From positions 1-10,964 of the forward strand of contig JALVVO010000145.1 of the NCBI GenBank assembly GCA_027023345.1: a DNA stretch of 10,964 bases. The letters run 5' to 3'. Shown here piece after piece: positions 6,777 through 10,964 of this stretch. Position 1 is the stretch's first letter. Every line of letters begins with the position of its first letter. The position numbers and the translations under genes are program-made. This DNA comes from Thermaceae bacterium (lineage in GTDB: Bacteria > Deinococcota > Deinococci > Deinococcales > Marinithermaceae). The notes below the pieces were generated by a model. It searched no databases and was not told the origin of the DNA. It worked only from the letters and a program-made list of their open reading frames with translations.

Positions 6777-8052
6777 ACCACCATAATACGAAAACCTTAG
6801 CCTGCTCGATTGAACGCACCCGGCCCTCGGCCTGGGCCTCGAGTAGTGCGCGGCTCGCCCGCCCCACCAGGGGCCCGGGCTCGATCCCGAGGAGGGCGAT
6901 GATTTCGCGGCCGGAGAGCAGGGGCCGCTCGGGGAGCTCCTTCAGGATTCGGTTTGCGGCGTGCAAGTTCCTTTCCAGGCGGTGGACCTCGTCGGGGTCG
7001 GAGCGCGGCCCCCGGCTCGCCGCCCGGTCGGCGATCTGGAGCATGAGGAGGTCGGGCAGAAGGCCGCGGTAGCGGAAGACCCAGCGCCTAAGCGCCGCCT
7101 TCTCCGCGGGCGGCGTCCGCATGTGGTGGCGGACGAGAGCCGCCACCCGTTCCTCCACCTCCCTGCCGGCCCGGAGCCGGTGCAGGATCGCGCGGGCGAG
7201 GGCGGCGCCGTCCTCGTCGTGGTAGAAAAACCGCCAGTAGCCCCGGGCCTCGTCCCACGCGCGGACGAGGGGTTTCGCCACGTCGTGGAGGAGGACCGCG
7301 AGGCGAAGCGCGAGGGGGCTCTTTGGAAAGCGGCGCACGAGGTAGGCGAGGGCCTCCAGCGTGTGCCCGAAGACGTCGGCGTGGTGGTAGCCGCCCTGGG
7401 GCACGCCCCGCGCGTTCGCAAGCTCGGGGAGGTAGGCGCCCATGAGCCCCGAGTCGAAGAGCTTCTCGACCCCGAAGGCCGCCCGGGGGCTTTGGAGGAT
7501 CTTCCTTAGCTCCTCGAAGACCCGTTCCCAGGCGGGCTTCTTGCCGAATTTCAGGGCGGCGGCGTGGCGCTGGATCCAGCGCCAGGTGGTGGGCTCGGGG
7601 GCAAAGCCGTGGTTGGTCCAGAGCCGCACCCCCCGGAGCGAGCGCAAGGGGTCGGCTTCGAGGGCGGCGTAGGAGAGCGCCCGGAGGCGCCGCTTCTTGA
7701 GGTCAAAGGCTGCCCCGGGAACGCCGAAGACCGCCCCGGTGCGGTTCGCCGCCAGGGCGTTTACGGTGTAGTCGCGCCTAGCAAGGTCGGCCTTAAGGCC
7801 CCCAGCGGGCAGGGGTACGAAGTCGAGGGTGAGCCCCTTGGCCTGGACCCGGACGACCCCTTTCTTCAAGGGAACGACCGCGCCCCCGAGCATCCCGGTC
7901 GCCCGCGCGGCCTCGTCCTGGGGGTCGGGAACGAGGAAGTCGAGGTCGGTGGGGGTAAGGCCAAGCCAAAGGTCCCGCACCGCCCCGCCGACGAGGAAGC
8001 CCTCGCTCGGCCAGTAGGGGAGGCGAAGGCGGACCTTCCCGATCGCCCGCAC
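6733..8052 (-). CDS. cca: CCA tRNA nucleotidyltransferase / poly(A) polymerase family with HD domain
   Basis: A 439-residue class II nucleotidyltransferase that adds or repairs the tRNA 3' CCA. Seen: LVGGAVRDLWLG (20-31), catalytic D36 and D38 in TDLDFLV, a third carboxylate D77, ribose-selecting RRDYTVNAL (92-100), the nucleotide-template segment EADPLRSLRGVRL (132-144), and WERVFEELRKIL (175-186). A C-terminal HD phosphohydrolase domain has H230, H256/D257 (LLHDVAKP), H278 and H309/H310. Whether it adds CCA, only CC, or only A cannot be told by eye. The tRNA in this window already encodes CCA, so repair is its likely use for that tRNA. The start is GTG 8052, just after TATAAT and where family similarity begins; the frame is open 90 codons further upstream, but that stretch is the reverse of coaE. 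Confidence 0.92.
   Translation of the reverse strand: MRAIGKVRLRLPYWPSEGFLVGGAVRDLWLGLTPTDLDFLVPDPQDEAARATGMLGGAVVPLKKGVVRVQAKGLTLDFVPLPAGGLKADLARRDYTVNALAANRTGAVFGVPGAAFDLKKRRLRALSYAALEADPLRSLRGVRLWTNHGFAPEPTTWRWIQRHAAALKFGKKPAWERVFEELRKILQSPRAAFGVEKLFDSGLMGAYLPELANARGVPQGGYHHADVFGHTLEALAYLVRRFPKSPLALRLAVLLHDVAKPLVRAWDEARGYWRFFYHDEDGAALARAILHRLRAGREVEERVAALVRHHMRTPPAEKAALRRWVFRYRGLLPDLLMLQIADRAASRGPRSDPDEVHRLERNLHAANRILKELPERPLLSGREIIALLGIEPGPLVGRASRALLEAQAEGRVRSIEQAKVFVLWWYEAEAKAARRPADA
6783..6788 (-). promoter_or_regulatory. Candidate leaderless -10 (TATTAT) for the Memo-like gene, inside cca
   Basis: On the minus strand TATTAT ends 6 nt before the ATG at 6776. It lies within cca codons for V-L-W-W-Y. 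No Shine-Dalgarno precedes the start (GGTGGT is adjacent to it). This suggests independent transcription besides read-through from cca. Confidence 0.6.
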
Positions 8053-8058
8053 GCCCGG

Positions 8059-8066
8059 ATTATAGT
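8059..8066. promoter_or_regulatory. Overlapping divergent -10 hexamers for cca (-) and coaE (+)
   Basis: ATTATAGT holds TATAAT on the minus strand (8064 down to 8059) and TATAGT on the plus strand (8061-8066), sharing four base pairs. TATAAT ends 6 nt before the GTG of cca (8052), TATAGT 7 nt before the GTG of coaE (8074). Neither start has a Shine-Dalgarno, so both transcripts are probably leaderless. A 7-bp inverted repeat, CCCGATC (8038-8044) and GATCGGG (8082-8088), is centred on the same point. Confidence 0.72.
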
Positions 8067-8073
8067 GGCCGGA

Positions 8074-8649
8074 GTGAAGCGGATCGGGCTCACCGGGCCG
8101 ATCGGCGGGGGCAAGAGCACCGTCGCCGAGATTCTCCGCGAGGCCGGCGTGCCGGTCTTGGACGCGGACCAAATCGCCCACGAGGGGCTTATTGCGCGCG
8201 CCCGGGAAGTCTGCGCCGCCTTGCCTGAAGCCTGCCCCGCCGGCGTGCCCGACCGGAGGAAGCTCGCCGAGCGGGTCTTTCGGGACGAGGAGGCGAGGCG
8301 GCGGCTCGAGGCGATCCTCCACCCCTACGTGCGGGCTCGCCTCGAGGAGGCGCTAATGCGCCTTGAGGCTGAGGGGGCGCCGCTTGTGGTGCTGGAGATC
8401 CCCCTGCTCTTCGAGACCGGCTGGGAGAGGCGGCTCGACGGCGTGCTCGTGGTCACCGCGCCGGCGGCGCTCCGCTACCGCCGCCTGCGTGCCCGGGGGA
8501 TCTCCGAGGAGGAGGCGAGGCGGCGCGAGGCCGCCCAGCTTCCCGAGGCGGAAAAGCGGCGGCGGGCCGACTGGGTGATCGAGAACGCGGGCGACCTTTC
8601 GGAGCTCAAAGCGAAGGTCCTCCGCTGGCTTAAGGAGGTGGATCCGTGA
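8074..8649 (+). CDS. coaE: Dephospho-CoA kinase
   Basis: A 191-residue P-loop kinase catalysing the last step of coenzyme A synthesis, ATP-dependent phosphorylation of the 3'-OH of dephospho-CoA, in the cytosol. Seen: Walker A GPIGGGKST (8-16), the DAD motif at 30-32 (LDADQIAH), HPYVR (83-87) of the CoA-binding helical domain, LEIPLLFETGW (107-117), and a lid region rich in Arg and Glu (RARGISEEEARRR, about 139-151). Length matches the family (about 200). GTG 8074 is the right start because it gives VKRIGLTGPIGGGKST directly and follows the -10; upstream codons in this frame are the reverse of cca. The stop overlaps the next gene's GTG by 4 nt (GTGA). Confidence 0.95.
   Translation: MKRIGLTGPIGGGKSTVAEILREAGVPVLDADQIAHEGLIARAREVCAALPEACPAGVPDRRKLAERVFRDEEARRRLEAILHPYVRARLEEALMRLEAEGAPLVVLEIPLLFETGWERRLDGVLVVTAPAALRYRRLRARGISEEEARRREAAQLPEAEKRRRADWVIENAGDLSELKAKVLRWLKEVDP
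8632..8640 (+). promoter_or_regulatory. Shine-Dalgarno for the BtuF-like gene inside the coaE 3' end
   Basis: AAGGAGGTG is a near-perfect anti-16S complement placed 5-7 nt before GTG 8646. It sets the start and, with the 4-nt stop-start overlap, indicates coupled translation with coaE. Confidence 0.85.
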
Positions 8650-9452
8650 GGCTCAGGCACGACTGGCTCGGCGAGATCGAGGTCCCGGACCGCCCTTCCC
8701 GGGTGGTCTCGCTCGCCCCAAGCGTCACCGACACCCTGTTCTATTTGGGGCTCGGCGAGCGGGTGGTGGGCCGGAGCGCGTTCTGCTGGCGCCCCGAGGA
8801 GGCCGAGGCCCTGCCCGTGGTGGCGAGCTACACCAAGGTGCGCTGGGAGCTTTTGGAGGAGCTGGCCCCCAAGCTCGTCTTCACCACCACCGGGGTGCAG
8901 CGGGAGCTCACCGAAGCGCTTTTGGAGCGGGGCTTTGCGGTCTGGCCGGTGCCCCTGCCCCAGACCCCGTTCGGGATCGTCGAGAACGTCGGCTTGGTGG
9001 GGGCGCTCATGGGGGTGGACGCGGCCTCCCGCCAGGCCGAGCTCGCCCAGAGGTACCTCGAGCTCGAGGGCGTCTTCTCCGGGGAGCGGGTACACTTCGA
9101 GTTCGACCTGGGCGGCCCGATCACGATCGGGCGGGGGAGCTACCTGACCGCGGCTCTGGTGCACCTGGGGCTCAAGCCCCTCTTCGCCGACCGGCCTGAG
9201 GCCTATTTTCCCCCGCCGCTCGAGGAGGTTCCCCGGCTCGGGCCGGACCTCGTGGTGCTCGAGCCCAAGCGCGTCCGGAACCGGGCGAGGCAGGTGGAGG
9301 ACGCGAAAAGGCTCCTCGCCGAGCGGGGCTGGGACTACCCCCTGGTGGTCACCCGGGGCGACGAGCTCGCCCACTACGGGCCGCGCTTCTTTGACTACCT
9401 CGCCGGCTTCGTCGAGGAGGCCCGGACCGCCCTAGAAGAAAGCGGGGCCTAG
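8646..9452 (+). CDS. BtuF-like (TroA superfamily) substrate-binding protein without signal peptide
   Basis: A 268-residue protein of the helical-backbone metal-receptor fold used by cobalamin, siderophore and heme binding proteins. Seen: the N-lobe motif RVVSLAPSVTDTLFYLGLG (19-37), GRSAFCWRPEEAE (42-54), LEELAPKLVFTTTGVQ (70-85), the long linking helix after about 105, and the C-lobe segments GRGSYLTAALVHLGL and LGPDLVVLEPKR. Unlike secreted BtuF/FhuD it starts MRLRHDWLGEIEVP, with no hydrophobic export signal or lipobox Cys, and no permease or ATPase gene follows. It is therefore probably cytosolic, or a divergent binding protein of unknown ligand. Automated annotation usually calls such proteins cobalamin-binding. 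It is co-transcribed with coaE and ends over the terminator of the convergent tRNA. Confidence 0.8.
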   Translation: MRLRHDWLGEIEVPDRPSRVVSLAPSVTDTLFYLGLGERVVGRSAFCWRPEEAEALPVVASYTKVRWELLEELAPKLVFTTTGVQRELTEALLERGFAVWPVPLPQTPFGIVENVGLVGALMGVDAASRQAELAQRYLELEGVFSGERVHFEFDLGGPITIGRGSYLTAALVHLGLKPLFADRPEAYFPPPLEEVPRLGPDLVVLEPKRVRNRARQVEDAKRLLAERGWDYPLVVTRGDELAHYGPRFFDYLAGFVEEARTALEESGA

Positions 9453-9461
9453 CGGCCCCGC
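9434..9461 (-). terminator. Rho-independent terminator of tRNA-Ser
   Basis: On the minus strand GCGGGGCC-GCTA-GGCCCCGC forms a perfect 8-bp stem with a 4-nt loop (9461 to 9442), followed by TTTCTTCT (9441 to 9434). It starts 2 bp after the tRNA CCA end. On the plus strand the same stem contains the BtuF-like stop codon (9450-9452) and lacks a following T-run, so it mainly serves the tRNA. Confidence 0.82.
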
Positions 9462-9462
9462 G

Positions 9463-9555
<93 letters not shown>

Positions 9556-9567
9556 CTGCCGAAGACT

Positions 9568-9596
9568 AGGCTAGCAAAAAGCGGGGTTTTCGAAAA
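9568..9596 (-). promoter_or_regulatory. Weak candidate promoter for tRNA-Ser
   Basis: On the minus strand TAGCCT (9573-9568) could be the -10, with TTTTCG (9596-9591) as a poor -35 at 17-bp spacing. Transcription would start about 6 nt before the tRNA 5' end. TAGTCT at 9568-9563 is an alternative hexamer. Confidence 0.35.
9587..9596. repeat. TTTTCGAAAA palindrome flanked by G-runs
   Basis: A perfect 10-bp palindrome bounded by GGGG on both sides of the plus strand. It lies between the tRNA-Ser start and the pxpBC start, 8 bp before the candidate pxpBC -10 and over the possible tRNA -35. It might be an operator; no regulator can be assigned. Confidence 0.5.
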
Positions 9597-9604
9597 GGGG
9601 TGGA

Positions 9605-9610
9605 TAAGCT
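9605..9610 (+). promoter_or_regulatory. Candidate leaderless -10 (TAAGCT) for pxpBC
   Basis: TAAGCT fits TANNNT and ends 6 nt before the GTG at 9617. The AGGA in between is too close to the start to be a normal Shine-Dalgarno. The arrangement matches the other operon-first genes here. Confidence 0.5.
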
Positions 9611-9616
9611 AGGAAC

Positions 9617-10964
9617 GTGCGGCTTTCCGGCTTCTACCTGCGGTTTGGCGAGGGCCTCGACGAGGCCGCGAACCGGCGCGTGCACGCGAGGCTCAAGGCC
9701 CTCTTAGAGAACCTCCACCCCGCCGTTACCGACCTGATCCCTGGATATGCGAGCCTCTACGTGGAGTTCGACGAGGCCCGCGCTCGGGAAGGGGAGGTGC
9801 GGGCCTGGGCCGAGGCCGCCACCGACGCGGCCGGAGACGAAGGCCGGGGGGTCGAGGTGCCGGTCGTCTACGACGGCCCCGACCTCCCCGAGCTCGCGGC
9901 CTGGGCGGGGATCTCCGAGGAAGAGGTGACGCGGCTCCACGCCGGGCGCACCTACCGGGTCTTCGCCATCGGCTTCACCCCCGGCTTCCCCTTCATGGCC
10001 GAGGTGGACGAGCGGATTGCGAAGCCCCGGCGTCCGGAGCCGAGGAAGCGCGTGCCCGCCCACAGCGTGGGGATCGCTGGGCGGCAGACCGGGGTCTACC
10101 CCCAGGAGAGCCCGGGGGGCTGGAACCTGATCGGCCGCACCCGGGTGCGGGTCTTCGATCCCCACCGCGAAAGGCCCTTCTACCTCGAGCCCGGGGACCG
10201 GGTTCGCTTCGTGCCCCGGGGGGGCCCGGTGCCCCCGCCGCCGGAACCCCTCGAGCTCTTGCCCGAGGAGCCTATTCACTCGGTGCTCGAGGTCCTCGCC
10301 CCCGGCCTCCTCGACCTTCCCCTCGACGCCGGGCGGTTCCTCGCCGGCCGCTACGGCCTCGCCCGGAGCGGCCCCGCCGACCCCTACGCTGCGGGGGTGG
10401 CGAACCGCCTCGTCGGCAACCCGCTGGGGACGCCGGTGCTCGAGTTCAACTACAAGGGCCCCGAGCTCCTCGTGCGGCGGGACGCGGTCTTCGCCTTCGC
10501 CGGGTTCGGCCTCGGGGTGCGCCTAAACGGCGAGCCCCTGCCTCCCTGGGCGAGCTTTTTCGCCCGCGCCGGCGACCGGCTCGCCTTCCCCCCGGAGGGG
10601 AAGGGGGTGCGAGGCTACCTCGCGGTCGCCGGGGAGTTCGCGCTTAAGACCTTCTTCGAAAGCGCCTCGGTGGACCTCCGGGGCCGGATCGGGCGCCCCC
10701 TCGCCGCCGGCGACGTGCTCGGCCTCGACGAGGTGCGGGCGGTTCGCCCCGGGCGGAGCTTTTCCCCCCGGTTCCGCCCCGGTGCCTTGGCGCGCCTGCG
10801 CCTCCGGCCCGGGCCCCAGGCGAGCCCGGAGGCGCTCGCGGCGCTCTTAGAGGGAGTCTTCGAGGTCGAGGACGCGGACCGCATGGGGATCCGGCTCGCG
10901 GGTCCGCCGGTGCCTGGTGGGGAGGTGACGAGCGAGGGGGTGCCCCTCGGGGCGGTACAGGTAC
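9617..10964 (+). CDS. Fused 5-oxoprolinase subunits B and C (KipI-KipA fusion), 3' end missing
   Basis: An open frame of 449 codons runs from GTG 9617 to the window edge with no stop. Residues 1-200 are the PxpB/KipI (AHS1) domain: YDGPDLPELAAWAGISEEEV (85-104), GFTPGFPFMAEVDERIA (119-135), RVPAHSVGIAGRQTGVYPQE (145-164) and SPGGWNLIGRT (165-175). A Pro-rich linker follows (about 201-220). From about 221 comes PxpC/KipA (AHS2): LEVLAPGLLDLPLDAGR, ARSGPADPYAAGVANRLVGN and DRMGIRL...SEGVPLGAVQV. The usual last 60-70 residues lie outside the window. With PxpA, PxpB and PxpC form the ATP-dependent 5-oxoprolinase that recycles 5-oxoproline to glutamate; in Bacillus, KipI inhibits the kinase KinA. 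Older annotations call these domains allophanate hydrolase. A fused T. thermophilus homologue is known, so the fusion is likely genuine. pxpA may follow. Confidence 0.9.
   Translation, partial: MRLSGFYLRFGEGLDEAANRRVHARLKALLENLHPAVTDLIPGYASLYVEFDEARAREGEVRAWAEAATDAAGDEGRGVEVPVVYDGPDLPELAAWAGISEEEVTRLHAGRTYRVFAIGFTPGFPFMAEVDERIAKPRRPEPRKRVPAHSVGIAGRQTGVYPQESPGGWNLIGRTRVRVFDPHRERPFYLEPGDRVRFVPRGGPVPPPPEPLELLPEEPIHSVLEVLAPGLLDLPLDAGRFLAGRYGLARSGPADPYAAGVANRLVGNPLGTPVLEFNYKGPELLVRRDAVFAFAGFGLGVRLNGEPLPPWASFFARAGDRLAFPPEGKGVRGYLAVAGEFALKTFFESASVDLRGRIGRPLAAGDVLGLDEVRAVRPGRSFSPRFRPGALARLRLRPGPQASPEALAALLEGVFEVEDADRMGIRLAGPPVPGGEVTSEGVPLGAVQV

Noticed and set aside
7564..8073. N-terminal extension of the coaE frame, and the mirror extension of cca to 8322
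   Set aside because: Each extension is the antisense of the other gene. P-loop and nucleotidyltransferase similarity begin right at GTG 8074 and GTG 8052, next to the -10 hexamers.
8475..9374. Minus-strand open frame of about 299 codons opposite the BtuF-like gene
   Set aside because: His/Gly/Pro/Leu-rich shadow without motifs; the plus-strand gene has a strong Shine-Dalgarno and clear fold motifs.
9704..10279. Minus-strand open frame opposite pxpBC
   Set aside because: Antisense of conserved PxpB motifs; no start signal and no domain of its own.

Overview
This window is a very GC-rich chromosomal stretch, with G or C at most third codon positions, densely packed with housekeeping genes. 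It looks like a thermophilic member of Deinococcota, family Thermaceae (Thermus, Meiothermus, Oceanithermus or Marinithermus type). The reasons are: a methionyl-tRNA synthetase whose zinc ligands fall at the positions known from Thermus thermophilus; a long-tailed aldehyde dehydrogenase; a fused KipI-KipA (PxpB-PxpC) gene; and repeated TANNNT hexamers 6-8 nt before start codons, typical of leaderless transcription in this phylum. The genus is an inference.

Layout. 1-323 is the 3' part of an HspR-type MerR heat-shock repressor. 336-3583 is a same-strand cluster: M20 metallopeptidase, YbjQ-family small protein (4-nt overlap with the peptidase) and aldehyde dehydrogenase (strong Shine-Dalgarno). 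3584-3684 is a hairpin-rich gap that ends in the metG promoter. metG (3685-5565) meets the minus-strand Memo/AmmeMemoRadiSam-B-like gene (5643-6776) head to tail across an inverted heptamer repeat. The Memo gene overlaps the end of the upstream minus-strand tRNA nucleotidyltransferase gene cca (6733-8052). cca and coaE (8074-8649) are divergent, only 21 bp apart, and share overlapping -10 hexamers. coaE is translationally coupled to a BtuF-like substrate-binding protein without a signal peptide (8646-9452). A minus-strand tRNA-Ser(GGA) (9464-9555) has a terminator that overlaps the end of that gene. Finally a fused pxpB-pxpC gene (9617 onward) runs off the right edge.

How the genes work together. 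Most genes are independent housekeeping functions: stress regulation, peptide turnover, aldehyde oxidation, Met-tRNA charging, tRNA 3'-end maintenance, CoA synthesis and 5-oxoproline recycling. The clearest higher-order signal is in initiation. Six genes without a convincing Shine-Dalgarno (M20 peptidase, metG, memo, cca, coaE, pxpBC) each have a TANNNT hexamer 6-8 nt before the start codon. Operon-internal genes (ybjQ, aldehyde dehydrogenase, btuF-like) instead have Shine-Dalgarno sequences or stop-start overlap. I see no mobile element, CRISPR array, defence system or clearly new multi-gene system. No gene-free stretch exceeds about 100 bp.
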